Shown piece after piece: positions 1-8,800 of a DNA stretch of 43,489 nt. The notes beneath the pieces were generated by a model. The model saw only the letters and a program-made list of their open reading frames with translations, had not been told where the DNA came from and did not search any database. The position numbers and the translations under genes are program-made. The stretch lies in contig JAFSQD010000035.1 in the NCBI GenBank assembly GCA_017446765.1, forward strand, positions 1-43,489. Reading direction: 5' to 3'. The DNA is from Alloprevotella sp. (GTDB lineage: Bacteria; Bacteroidota; Bacteroidia; Bacteroidales; Bacteroidaceae). Every line of letters begins with the position of its first letter. Position 1 is the stretch's first letter.

Positions 1-1
1 T

Positions 2-109
2 TTCATTTTTGAGAATGAAGAGTGGAAATACAATAAGAACTACTTGATACCATTGCCTCGACTTGGAAAAAACTGCGACTACAGATTGAAGAGAGTAACT
101 GACGAATAA
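2..109 (+). CDS. C-terminal end of an unidentified protein (5' end outside window)
   Basis: An open frame enters from the left edge and stops at TAA 107-109, giving 35 C-terminal residues that include KNYLIPLPRLGKNCDYRLKR. I do not recognise a family from this short piece. The 'YLIPLP' stretch faintly recalls the end of SusD/RagB lipoproteins, but the rest does not fit and I do not assign it. It lies just upstream of a decayed RHS fragment on the same strand. Moderate confidence that it is coding, because the frame is open from the edge with plausible composition; no confidence in function. Confidence 0.4.
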   Translation, partial: FIFENEEWKYNKNYLIPLPRLGKNCDYRLKRVTDE

Positions 110-125
110 TTTTCTCCATACACCT

Positions 126-408
126 TGGAGTAATGACGGAATTGCCTACCTTTACGACGCCAACGGCATCTCATGAGCCATGCAGCGGCCGTCAGCCCCG
201 CCGGGCAAAAATCGGCGAAGGCTGGAAAGCGAAAAGCGTGGCGAATAACGAAACACGCAACATGTCTCAGAACGTCAGCCACGTGAAGTACAACCTTCTA
301 AACCTGCCGGACAGTGTTATTTTTGCCGACGGGAATGTGCTCAGCTTCGTCTACATGGCGGACGGGCGGCGCGTGGGTACGGACAGACCCGCTGACAAAG
401 ACCTATAA
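126..408 (+). pseudogene. Decayed RHS/YD-repeat protein fragment
   Basis: Two pieces of a YD repeat are visible in different frames. Positions 138-167 read GIAYLYDANG and then hit a TGA at 174-176. In another frame, positions 283-366 read VKYNLLNLPDSVIFADG and then SFVYMADGRR, ending at TAA 406-408. Bacteroidetes RHS-family repeats run 'Y.YDANGN...' followed by 'I.YN.LNLP..V.FADG...Y.Y.ADGRK', so the order is right but the frame is broken and the stretch between the motifs is unrecognisable. No full RHS core or toxin tip is present. This accounts for most of the gap between 110 and 438. The family likeness is established; the pseudogene status is inferred from the frame change and stop. Confidence 0.6.
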
Positions 409-438
409 ATAAATATCACAACCATTATTTTATCATAT

Positions 439-1677
439 ATGAAGAATACTAAGAGAATATGCACAGCTTTGTTGCTGCTTGGTGCAACTGTCCACATGGG
501 GGCACAAACGAACCCAAAGGCGGGATATGTCATCACTAACACAGGAGACACGATACACGGAACCATCGACTACCTCTCTGCCTCAAAAAATGCGCAAGCA
601 TGCTGGTTCCGAGGCACCGACGAGCAGGCATTCCACACATACCAGCCTGGCGACATCAGAGGCTATAGGCTCTCGGACAACGGCATCTACTACGTCACGC
701 GTACGCTGCCCGTGGACAGCATCCAGAAGATTGTGTTTGCCGAATTCCTCATAAAGGGAGGAATAAGCCTCTACCGCTACGAGGAGGACTTTCGGGAGTA
801 TTTCTACCTTGAGGACAACCAGGGTCGCATAGCTGAAGTAAAGAACTTCAGCACCGATGGGCTCGGAAAGGATGAACTCCGGGAGACCAAGCAGAGGGAA
901 CTTGCCCAGGCCTTCGACATGCTCAAACTCAGCGAAGAGGCCACAAACGCTCTGTGGAACAAGCGCATCAACACGCGAAACATGCTCCGCATAGCCAGAG
1001 ACTACAACCATCAGTTCTGCGAAGAGGAAGAGTGCATCAAGTTCCAACACGACGAGAAGGCGGCACGCAGCATTGTGCCACGCCTGTATGCGGGAGTTGG
1101 CATCTCAAACTTATGGTTCGGGAAGGATTGTCACACACGGAATATCAAGCATCAGTTTGCGCCGAAAGTCACCCTCGGCGCAGAATACGAGATGCCACGG
1201 CTGAGCCAGCACTTCACCTACCATTCGCTCTTTTCGTTCCTATGCGGAAAAAAGAGCGGAAGATTCTCCACCACCCTCAAAGAGGGGCATGTGGGGGTCA
1301 TCCCGGCCGATGCCGATGAACAGATAGAGTTCTTCGGGATAAGCGCAGAATTGGGCTTCACCTATCACGTCATGCCAAAGGGAAAAGTAGATCCCCTGTG
1401 CCGGCTCGACCTCCTGTTGGGATACGACCAGGCGGAATACTCGGAAAAGAATTGGAAGGTTTACTACCAAAACAAAATCTTCCCGCTGGACGGCAGGGCA
1501 AACTCAACGAAAGAAAACAACATGACTGCAGGGATAGGAGCCGGCGTAGGTGCCGACTTCCATCTGGGAAAGGGTATCATGCGCGTTGACCTGCACTACC
1601 GGCACAACTTCAAATTCTTCTCCAGCAGCGTACTCATGCCTGATGAAGTGGGCTTGCGTGCGGGGTGGATATTCTGA
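439..1677 (+). CDS. Putative outer-membrane protein of unknown function
   Basis: 412 residues. The N-terminus (MKNTKRICTALLLLGATVHMGAQ) is a good Sec signal peptide. The mature part opens with 'GYVITNTGDTIHGTIDYLS', a pattern common to secreted Bacteroidetes proteins of unknown function, followed by a charged middle region (about residues 130-220). The C-terminal half (about 210-412) has alternating hydrophobic and aromatic strands (AGVGISNLWFG, TLGAEYEMP, GISAELGFTYHV, ADFHLGKG, VDLHYRHNF) and ends in Trp-Ile-Phe, consistent with an outer-membrane beta-barrel. I infer an envelope protein; no enzyme motif is seen. No Shine-Dalgarno is evident before the ATG. It converges on the OmpA-family gene, and a strong hairpin lies between their ends. 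Confidence 0.7.
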   Translation: MKNTKRICTALLLLGATVHMGAQTNPKAGYVITNTGDTIHGTIDYLSASKNAQACWFRGTDEQAFHTYQPGDIRGYRLSDNGIYYVTRTLPVDSIQKIVFAEFLIKGGISLYRYEEDFREYFYLEDNQGRIAEVKNFSTDGLGKDELRETKQRELAQAFDMLKLSEEATNALWNKRINTRNMLRIARDYNHQFCEEEECIKFQHDEKAARSIVPRLYAGVGISNLWFGKDCHTRNIKHQFAPKVTLGAEYEMPRLSQHFTYHSLFSFLCGKKSGRFSTTLKEGHVGVIPADADEQIEFFGISAELGFTYHVMPKGKVDPLCRLDLLLGYDQAEYSEKNWKVYYQNKIFPLDGRANSTKENNMTAGIGAGVGADFHLGKGIMRVDLHYRHNFKFFSSSVLMPDEVGLRAGWIF

Positions 1678-1694
1678 CCAATAGCCGAGCAATA

Positions 1695-1729
1695 CAGCAG
1701 GAGGCAGGCTCAATACCTGCCTCCTGCTG
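1695..1729. terminator. Bidirectional hairpin between convergent genes
   Basis: A 14-bp perfect stem (CAGCAGGAGGCAGG paired with CCTGCCTCCTGCTG) closes a 7-base loop, between the end of the outer-membrane gene (+) and the end of the OmpA-family gene (-). The following T-run is weak (TTGTTCCTT), so termination is inferred mainly from stem strength and position. Confidence 0.65.
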
Positions 1730-1753
1730 ATTGTTCCTTGGTAGTCTCCGCTG

Positions 1754-2656
1754 CTACTCGCTTTCGGGAGCCTGGTCAATGAGCTCCATGAACTGGTCAA
1801 GCTTTGGAGTGACAATGATTTGTGTGCGGCGATTGCGCTGGCGTCCCAGCTCAGTGTCGTTGGTAGCGATGGGATTATACTCGCCACGTCCGCCGGCGGT
1901 GAGGCGAGAGGGGTCTACACCATACTTTTCCTGCAAGGCGATGACCACGCTGGCAGCACGCAGACAGGAGAGATCCCAATTGTTGCGGATGTTGGTGCGG
2001 CTGATGGGTACGGGGTCAGTATTACCTTCCACGAGCACGTCGTAGTCCTTGTAGTCCTTGATGATTTTGGCAATCTTAGAGAGCGTCTGCTGGCCGCGCT
2101 CGTTGATTTCGTAGCTTCCGCTCTTATAGAGCATATTGTCAGCCAGGGAAATGTATACAACGCCCTTCAGCACCTGCACATCAACTTCCTGCAGTTCGTC
2201 GCGCGTGAGTGAACGGGTCAGGTTGTTGGTCAGCACTTGGTTGAGGGAGTCACTTTTCGATTTTGCCTCTACCAACTGCTTGATGAAACGGTTTGAAGCA
2301 TTGATTTCGTCAACGAGCTTGGAAATGTTGATGTTGCCTTGTGAGTTTTGGGCAATGCTCTTGTCTAACGACTTCTGCAGGCGTGAATAGTCGTTGCGAA
2401 GTTCCGCATTGCGGCGTTGCTCATCGTCAAGGCGCTGCTGCAGGCTACTGGCTGCCGAACGGCTCTGAGCCAGTTGCACACGTGTATCCTCAGCATCCTT
2501 TGCCAAGGTGGCATAGCGGGCATTGGCATCTCCGATTGCCGTTTTAAGTTCTGTGTTCTCGTTCTGAAGTTCTACGAACTTCGCTTTGCTGACGCAACTT
2601 GTCGTTGCCAGCAGTGCGCCTCCGAAGAGGACGCAAGTAAGGATGTACTGTTTCAT
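1754..2656 (-). CDS. OmpA-family lipoprotein with coiled coil
   Basis: 300 residues from the chosen start, where MKQYILTCVLFGGALLATTSC forms a lipoprotein signal with Cys21 in the lipobox; 32 residues of upstream open frame have no signal character. Residues about 26-130 form a heptad-rich coiled coil (VELQNENTELKTA, QLAQSRSAASSLQQRLDDEQ). The C-terminal domain is OmpA-like: YEINERGQQTLSKIAKIIKD, then 'VEGNTDPVPI', then 'GVDPSRLTAGGRGEYNPIATN' and 'GRQRNRRTQIIV', carrying the conserved Asp and Arg that hold the peptidoglycan diaminopimelate. It should tether an outer or inner membrane lipid anchor to the cell wall. It is followed downstream by the hairpin at 1695-1729. Confidence 0.88.
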   Translation of the reverse strand: MKQYILTCVLFGGALLATTSCVSKAKFVELQNENTELKTAIGDANARYATLAKDAEDTRVQLAQSRSAASSLQQRLDDEQRRNAELRNDYSRLQKSLDKSIAQNSQGNINISKLVDEINASNRFIKQLVEAKSKSDSLNQVLTNNLTRSLTRDELQEVDVQVLKGVVYISLADNMLYKSGSYEINERGQQTLSKIAKIIKDYKDYDVLVEGNTDPVPISRTNIRNNWDLSCLRAASVVIALQEKYGVDPSRLTAGGRGEYNPIATNDTELGRQRNRRTQIIVTPKLDQFMELIDQAPESE

Positions 2657-2780
2657 ATTTTCCCTATTTTGTGAATGTCTGGATTGAAAGGATTTATCTG
2701 CACGTTTCATGTGCTGACGCATTCTTATGTTTTGACTTGTTGAGGCATGCAACGTTTAATCGGTGCGCAAGGTATGCAAA

Positions 2781-2801
2781 AAGGCGGAAAACTTCCGCCT
2801 T
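2781..2801. terminator. Intrinsic terminator (both strands)
   Basis: AAGGCGGAA-AAC-TTCCGCCTT forms a GC-rich stem with a 3-base loop, flanked by T-runs on both strands (TTCTTTTT on plus, TTTTTGC on minus). On the minus strand it lies just downstream of the 57-residue gene at 2845-3018. Confidence 0.75.
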
Positions 2802-2844
2802 CTTTTTCACTCTTTAAGGAATTTCGCCACTTTTGGAACCGATA

Positions 2845-3018
2845 TTATCTTTTTTTAATATCCTCTTCGTCCAAAATGCTGTACCAATCGTCCTTCTCGC
2901 GCAAGCGGCGCCGACGCTCGTAGTCGGTCTGGTGTCCGTTTGTTAGACCTTCGCGCTCATACTCTTCGCGCTCGGCATCCTGCCGGAAACGCGGGTCGTC
3001 ATAATCTTCTCGTGCCAT
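2845..3018 (-). CDS. Small highly charged protein, 57 residues
   Basis: A short open frame starts at ATG (3016-3018) and ends at TAA (2845-2847). The product begins MAREDYDDPRFRQDAEREEY and continues with TDYERRRRLREKDDWY, ending DEEDIKKR. It is rich in Asp, Glu and Arg, has no hydrophobic segment and is probably cytosolic. It has no signal peptide and no domain I recognise. It sits downstream of the S41 protease gene on the same strand (gap 142 bases) and is followed 43 bases later by an intrinsic terminator, so it could be the last gene of the coaD-S41 transcript. Coding status is inferred from composition, clean start and stop, and placement before a terminator. Confidence 0.6.
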   Translation of the reverse strand: MAREDYDDPRFRQDAEREEYEREGLTNGHQTDYERRRRLREKDDWYSILDEEDIKKR

Positions 3019-3112
3019 AGTCTTGATGTTTAGGTTTATTTAATCGGAAGATAAAGATGGAGTTGAATAGGGTGTTAATGGGGGAGTTCTTGGCCCATTA
3101 TGTATTGTCCAC

Positions 3113-3148
3113 TTTAACTCCCATTTTATCTCCTATTTTAACTCTCAT
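3113..3148. repeat. Three tandem 12-bp units, TTTAACTCCCAT type
   Basis: Units at 3113-3124, 3125-3136 and 3137-3148 read TTTAACTCCCAT, TTTATCTCCTAT and TTTAACTCTCAT. They lie directly downstream of the S41 protease stop codon. The same unit occurs twice at 16767-16790. Confidence 0.7.
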
Positions 3149-3160
3149 TTTTACCATCAG

Positions 3161-4750
3161 CTAATTGTCAAGTTCGCGGAGCGCCCTTTGTACGATATCG
3201 TTGCGACGGTTGACGAACATGAAGTATTCGTTGCGATCGTAGACATCGTAGATGATGAGGCCTTTCAGCAAGAAGCGCAAGTCGTCGAGGGTGCGCTGTA
3301 GTTCCTCGTCATCCTTTGGTTCAATCTTCCGCTTCCGTCCCACGCTGATCACGGAGTCCACGAGAGCCTGCGGCACCTCGTAGTTTGCGATGAAGGCATC
3401 GATGCCCTCATGCTGACTGCGCAGTTCCTGACGATGTTCGTCCACGAAGCGCAGCGCCTGGTCGTTGATGATGTTTGCGCGGCGCAGTGCCTGATAGTAC
3501 TTCGTATAGGCCGCTGTGTCCAGGGGAACAAAGACGTCGGGCATCAACCCGCCTCCGCCATAGACGGTGCGACGCTTCTTCAGGGTCGTGTACACCTTTG
3601 TGGAATCCAGATGGACAGAGTCCAGCGAGACAAGCTCGCCATGGTTAAAACGATTCATGAGGTCCATGTCGTAGTCTGCCTTCTGCCCCTTGATGTAGGG
3701 CTTCTGTATGCAGCGTCCCGAGGGTGTATAGTAGTGCGCCACTGTCAGGCGTATCATCGAGCCGTCGGGCAACGGCAGGGGACGCTGAACGAGCCCTTTT
3801 CCGAAGGTACGGCGCCCCACGATGAGCCCTCGGTCGTGATCCTGGACGGCACCGCTCACGATTTCGGCTGCAGAAGCAGTATATTCATCCACAAGGACTA
3901 TGAGTTTGCCTTTGCGAAACTCGCCTCCGCCACGGGCGTTATAGGTCAAGCGTGGGGTGTTCAGCCCTTCGGTGTAGACGACGAGGTCGCCCTTGGCCAG
4001 AAACTCATTGGCAATCTCGATGGCCGCCTCCAGATATCCGCCCGTGTTCATAGTAAGGTCAAGCAGAAGGTCCTTCATGCCTTCCTTCTTCAGCTTCCTC
4101 AGTGCCTCGCGCACCTCATCGTGGCTCGGTGCGCCGAAGCGGTCCAGGCGTATATAGCCCACGCGCGGCGCTATCATGTAGGCAGCATCAAGCGTATTCA
4201 CAGGTATCTTGTCCCTGACGACGTCGAAGAATAGCGTATCGGCCACGTTGCGACGCACGACAGTCAGCTTAACGCGCGTACCCTTGGGTCCGCGCAGAAG
4301 TTTCATCATGTCGTTTCGGTCCATTTTCACGCCCGCAATAGGCCGGCTGTCCACACCAACGATTCGGTCGCCACTCACGATGCCCACCTTCTCGCTCGGT
4401 CCCTTTCGGATGGTCTGGATGACGACGAGCGTATCCTCCAGCACGTTAAACTGCACACCTATGCCGTCGAAATTTCCCTCAAGGGGCTCGTTCATTTTGC
4501 GAGTCTCCTCAGGGTCACTATAGGCCGAGTGGGGATCCAGTTTGTCAAGCATGCCTCGGATGGCATACTCGGCAAGTTTCTTTTGGTCCACACTGTCCAC
4601 GTAGAGCGAGGCGATGGCCACCTGTGCCATCTGCAACTTTCTCAGCTGCTCCACGTCAATGTTGTTCATGCCTTGCGCATGTATCGGCTGTACACTACCG
4701 ACCGCCAGGGCCAGCAGGAGTAGGAGAAGATATTTCCGTGTCTTTTGCAT
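3161..4750 (-). CDS. S41-family C-terminal processing peptidase
   Basis: 529 residues with a signal peptide (MQKTRKYLLLLLLALAVGSVQPIHAQ), so it acts in the periplasm or is lipid-bilayer attached. The PDZ domain is about residues 80-175 (GIGVQFNVLEDTLVV, GPSEKVGIVSGDRIVGV). The S41 protease core follows (VGYIRLDRFG, LLLDLTMNTGGYLEAA, YTASAAEIVSGAV). Ser293 in TASAAE and Lys318 in TFGKG are spaced by 25 residues, as expected for the Ser-Lys dyad of the CtpA/Prc family. The C-terminal 150 residues are helical and charged. It would trim or degrade envelope proteins. It lies 35 bases downstream of coaD and is likely co-transcribed with it. Confidence 0.93.
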   Translation of the reverse strand: MQKTRKYLLLLLLALAVGSVQPIHAQGMNNIDVEQLRKLQMAQVAIASLYVDSVDQKKLAEYAIRGMLDKLDPHSAYSDPEETRKMNEPLEGNFDGIGVQFNVLEDTLVVIQTIRKGPSEKVGIVSGDRIVGVDSRPIAGVKMDRNDMMKLLRGPKGTRVKLTVVRRNVADTLFFDVVRDKIPVNTLDAAYMIAPRVGYIRLDRFGAPSHDEVREALRKLKKEGMKDLLLDLTMNTGGYLEAAIEIANEFLAKGDLVVYTEGLNTPRLTYNARGGGEFRKGKLIVLVDEYTASAAEIVSGAVQDHDRGLIVGRRTFGKGLVQRPLPLPDGSMIRLTVAHYYTPSGRCIQKPYIKGQKADYDMDLMNRFNHGELVSLDSVHLDSTKVYTTLKKRRTVYGGGGLMPDVFVPLDTAAYTKYYQALRRANIINDQALRFVDEHRQELRSQHEGIDAFIANYEVPQALVDSVISVGRKRKIEPKDDEELQRTLDDLRFLLKGLIIYDVYDRNEYFMFVNRRNDIVQRALRELDN

Positions 4751-4785
4751 TATTATGGCAATAGAGTCAGGCCTGTCCTTCCAGG

Positions 4786-5223
4786 CTATGGCAGAAAATC
4801 CGTCACGTCCTTCCCGTAGGAGATGAGCTCCCTTACGACGCTGCTCGAGATGCAGGCATATTGCTCCTCGCAGAACAACATCACCGTTTCCACGCCGCCA
4901 AGGCGGCGGTTCATGGCAGCCACGTCGCGCTCGTACTCAAAGTCCTTCACGCTGCGAATGCCACGCAGGATGAACTGTGCACCCATGCGGCGGGCAAAGT
5001 CCACGGTCAGGTCGGAATAGCTCTCCACGCTGACACGATCGTCGGCGGCATACAGTTCGTGAATGCGGCGCACACGTTCCTCGGGTGGAAACAACGGATG
5101 CTTGCCCGCATTCACACCCACGCCCACCACGATGTGGTCAAACATGGGAAGGGCACGCGTCACAATGCTTGCATGCCCTACCGTGAAGGGGTCAAAGGTG
5201 CCGGGAAAAACGGCCGTTTTCAT
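4786..5223 (-). CDS. coaD: Phosphopantetheine adenylyltransferase
   Basis: 145 residues. Catalyses ATP plus 4'-phosphopantetheine to dephospho-CoA, the penultimate step of CoA synthesis, in the cytosol. The N-terminal nucleotidyltransferase motif reads FPGTFDPFTVGH with His17, the T/HxGH signature. The family's ILRGIRSVKDFEYERDVAAMN segment and the C-terminal SSSVVRELISYGKDVTDFLP are intact. Length is slightly under the usual 150-160, but all landmarks are present. It starts at the first ATG, 26 bases downstream of a TATCTTTG promoter box, and is the first gene before the S41 protease. It is divergent from the DUF59 gene. Confidence 0.95.
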   Translation of the reverse strand: MKTAVFPGTFDPFTVGHASIVTRALPMFDHIVVGVGVNAGKHPLFPPEERVRRIHELYAADDRVSVESYSDLTVDFARRMGAQFILRGIRSVKDFEYERDVAAMNRRLGGVETVMLFCEEQYACISSSVVRELISYGKDVTDFLP

Positions 5224-5248
5224 ACTTGTAATACTTTAATTTGTGACG

Positions 5249-5256
5249 CAAAGATA
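5249..5256 (-). promoter_or_regulatory. -7 box of the coaD-S41 transcript
   Basis: TATCTTTG on the minus strand matches the Bacteroidetes TAnnTTTG box, 26 bases before the coaD ATG. No clear TTTG at -33 was found, so this rests on the -7 element alone. Confidence 0.5.
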
Positions 5257-5288
5257 CAATGTTTCTTGTATATTCCCCAGATTCTTTC

Positions 5289-5296
5289 CAATTTTG
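5289..5296 (+). promoter_or_regulatory. Probable -7 box for the DUF59 gene
   Basis: CAATTTTG differs by one base from TAnnTTTG, and a TTG lies about 20 bases upstream. It sits 43 bases before the DUF59 start and back to back with the coaD promoter. Confidence 0.4.
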
Positions 5297-5338
5297 CGCC
5301 TCAATAACAAAGAAAATATCTCAATTTCACTCATCACG

Positions 5339-5650
5339 ATGGACAAATTCCAGACAGAAGAACGCATCGTTGAAGTTCTCAAGACCGTCTACGACCCCGA
5401 AATACCCGTTGATGTCTACAACCTCGGCCTCATCTATCGTATCGAGCTTGACGACGACGGCCATCTTGAAGTAGACATGACCCTCACAGCCCCCAACTGC
5501 CCTGCGGCCGACTTTATCGCCGAGGATGTGCGTCAGAAGATTTCAGCCGTCGAAGGCGTTAAGGAGGCCAAGGTGAACCTCGTCTTCGAACCCGAATGGA
5601 CGAAGGAAATGATGAGTGAGGAAGCAAAGCTCGAACTCGGCTTCCTTTGA
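5339..5650 (+). CDS. DUF59/MIP18-family Fe-S cluster assembly factor
   Basis: 103 residues from ATG 5339; the upstream in-frame extension is AT-rich leader. The single DUF59 (MIP18/PaaD/SufT) domain covers the whole protein: VLKTVYDPEIPVDVYNLGLIY, then VDMTLTAPNCPAADFI with the conserved Cys54, then VKEAKVNLVFEPEWT. Proteins of this family help mature or insert iron-sulfur clusters and in many bacteria are encoded with suf genes. Here it stands alone, divergent from coaD, with no sufBCD neighbours. The metal-sulfur assembly role is established for the family; the specific client is unknown. Confidence 0.9.
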   Translation: MDKFQTEERIVEVLKTVYDPEIPVDVYNLGLIYRIELDDDGHLEVDMTLTAPNCPAADFIAEDVRQKISAVEGVKEAKVNLVFEPEWTKEMMSEEAKLELGFL

Positions 5651-5812
5651 CCACCCCCTCGCTGCTCCGAACAGATTCTGACCTCGTTACCATGAGGTTG
5701 GCAGATGTATTAGTGCGTACCCTTCTTCACTTCAAAGTTCTTAATACCTGACTGATTTCTTTATAGAAGATTCATCTTCTATCTGCACCACTTTGCACGG
5801 GACAGTGTTGGT

Positions 5813-8800
5813 TTACCGCAGCAGTTTTTCGCCGTTTCGAATATAGACCCCCTTGCTGGGTGACAGGACACGGCGCCCCTGGAGATCATAGGTCTGTGGA
5901 GAGTGGCGAGCTACGGGTGACGAGGCGGTTAAACCTGTAGGTACAAAGTCTGTGGTCTTGACGAATTGCCATACGCTGGCCCCCCAGTCGTAGGGCTTCA
6001 GCAGGAGGTAAGACCATGCGGAGGGGTTGGCATACCAACTGTAGGAACCGCTCGTGTCGATGATGGCCATGGCCGTATTACCCTGATCTGTGGTCACTTC
6101 GCGTAGCGTCCATGCATAGGAAGCGCCGAGACGCAGGCGCTGGTCGGCAGCACTGCTCTCCACGCGGGCATAGGTCTGTGTGAGTTTGTTTTTTAGTCCC
6201 ACGGTGCCGTCGGCATGTTTCTCCACGACCCACAGAAAACCGTCGGTGGAGGCAAGAGCTTTCGGATCGACAGACTTGGTGGACTTGTTGCCGCAGGCAT
6301 AGTAGTTCGTGAAATAGGCGTTACCGATGTGATAGTAGTAGGCTTCGTCAATAGCCGCAAGCACAGAGGTGCGCTCCATGAGCAGAAATTCCCGATATTT
6401 TTCCACGAGTGAACGATAAGTTGACTCGTCGGCCGCGCCTTGCTGTAATGCGGCCTGTGCTGGAACGAGGACGTCGGAGCGCAAGAATTCGAGTGCTTCG
6501 ACCGTGGGCTCGCCCGCCTTTTCGGGGTTCGCGGTTTCAAGGATGCGCTGGACCTTGTCGGCAAGGCCTTGTATGCGCACTGTGAAGTCGTTCACCTCAA
6601 CGATGCGCCACGTGCCGGGATAACATAGGGTGGAGTCAACGTTGGCCACGGCCTGCCCCGAAATGCGGGCATAGAGATTGTAACGTCCCGACTTGATGTT
6701 GACCACGCCGGGAATGTAGGTATATCCGCCTGCGGGTTTTGTGGCGCGGCGGATGGAAAGCTTTGTACCCGTGGATGCAAGGGTGGCTTCGCCGTCCGCC
6801 TTGGCAGGCAGGGATACCTGCTGACCATTCAGAATACTAAGGAGCAGGAAGGTGCCATCAGCCTGGGGTAGAAATTGCCAGAGTTCCTCGGGCTCGGTCT
6901 GTTCGGTGTAGTGTATGCGGAGGGCTGCAGCATCTGCGTATAGTACGGAGCCTTCGTAGTGGTTGCGGAAGAAGGTAGAGGCACTGACTATCTTGTAGGT
7001 TTTTCCTTCCTGTGGGAGTGTGATGGGAGCTGCCTTATAGGCCGTAATGGCCTCTTTCAGGCTTCCAAGTGCGTCGGTATTGCCCATGTCGGTACGCAGC
7101 CTCTCGGCGGCTGCGGCAAGAGCGTCGTGAACATCCTGCTGAGGATAGCCCACAGCGGCGGGCATGCTGGCCTGGAGGATGTTGTCAGCATCCTTTAATG
7201 CGCTCTCTGCCAATGTCCTGTCGGGTTTCTGTATGTAGTGGGGGGCATATCGGATGCCTTTCAGGTCCAGTATTTCCGCATGGTGCTGCAGGCGGCTGTA
7301 GAAACCTGCAAAGTCCTTTTTATCTATGGGAAGCCATGCCGTCTCGCTAAGTGCCAGCACACGGGGATAGAGGCAGTATTCTGCGGCTTCGTCCGAGGAA
7401 ACGCTTTCCGTCCATAGCGCACACTGGGTGCCCAGCACATACTGTTCGCGACCCGAAACGTTGGAGGCGGGATTGAAATTGTATACGCGCTCCACCGTAT
7501 TGACGGCACCGTCGCCATAGCCACCATAGTAGGGGGAGTCTATCTCAAGTTTGTCGGGACCCATCTGCAGGAGGTCAAAGTACATGGGGTAACTCGGAAC
7601 GGCAATGCTCTGGAAGTTCTTGTCGGCAGCCTGAGAAGTATATTGCATGCCGCGATAGCACATGACGAGGGGCTCGATGGTAAACCTGCTGCTCCAATGG
7701 GAAAGGAGTTCGTCCCAGACTACGACACGTTTGCCATGTTCATCGCGCAGGAAGGAGCCTATGGTCTCTACGAGCCACGCCTGCAGTTGGTTGATACCTG
7801 TGAGACCTTCGTCTTTCACGCGCTGTTTACATTCGGCATTGTTCTCCCATGCCGTTGTGGGGCATTCGTCACCACCGATGTGTATATATTCGTAGGGAAA
7901 CACCTCGGCAATGTGGCCAAGGACACACTTCAGGAAGTCAATAACCTCGTTCTTACCCACATTGAGCACCTCCGTGCTGATGCCTTTTGCCACGCGAACC
8001 TCGTATTCGCGCGAAGGATCGCAGCTCAGTTCTGGATAGGCAGCGATGGCTGCCACCATGTGTCCCGGCATATCTATCTCGGGGATAATCTCAATGTTGC
8101 GCTCACGGGCATAGGCCACGATTTCGCGCAAGTCGTCAAGTGTGTAGAAACAACCACGGCCATATTCCGTATCGTCGTAGAATTCGGTACCGTTTGTGGG
8201 GTCGTTGATGGTGAGCGAACGCTTGCGCACAGCACCCACTGTGGTCAAGCGGGGATATTCAGGTATCTCGATGCGCCATCCCTGGTCGTCGGTCAGATGC
8301 CAGTGGAAGCGGTTGAGTTTGTAGATGGAGGCTACATCGAGGAGTTTTTTTATTTCGTCCTTATCAAAAAAGTGGCGAGCTACGTCAAAGTGGAACCCAC
8401 GGTGTTTATATTTTGGTTCATCTGTTATCATTACTGATTGGCAGAGCCAGGGGATGTCTGTGCGTAGTTTGTCGCCATAGATGGCCGTAGGCAGAAGCTG
8501 CCGCAACGTCTGGAGGGCGTTAAAGAAACCTCCGAAATCGGACGCTTTGATGGTGATGCCGCTCATACAGACATTAAGGCTGTAGGCGTCCTCGGGTAGG
8601 TTGTCATCCAGGACGAGCTGGACGAGAGGATGCGCAGCGTCGTCTTTAGCCGCCGTTTCGGGTGCCACCTCGTTTAAGGCAAGCTGGATGCCCGCCGTGC
8701 GCTGCAGGTCATCGGCAAAGCGCTGGGCGAGGAGGCGTGTGGAATCGCTGAAGAAGGTGATGGCCTCCACCTTGCTCATGTCCAGTTGACCGCAGTCGGT

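Noticed and set aside
5763..5782. ATAGAAGA/TCTTCTAT hairpin downstream of the GH20 gene as a terminator
   Set aside because: Stem is A/T-rich and no T-run follows on either strand, so termination is not supported.
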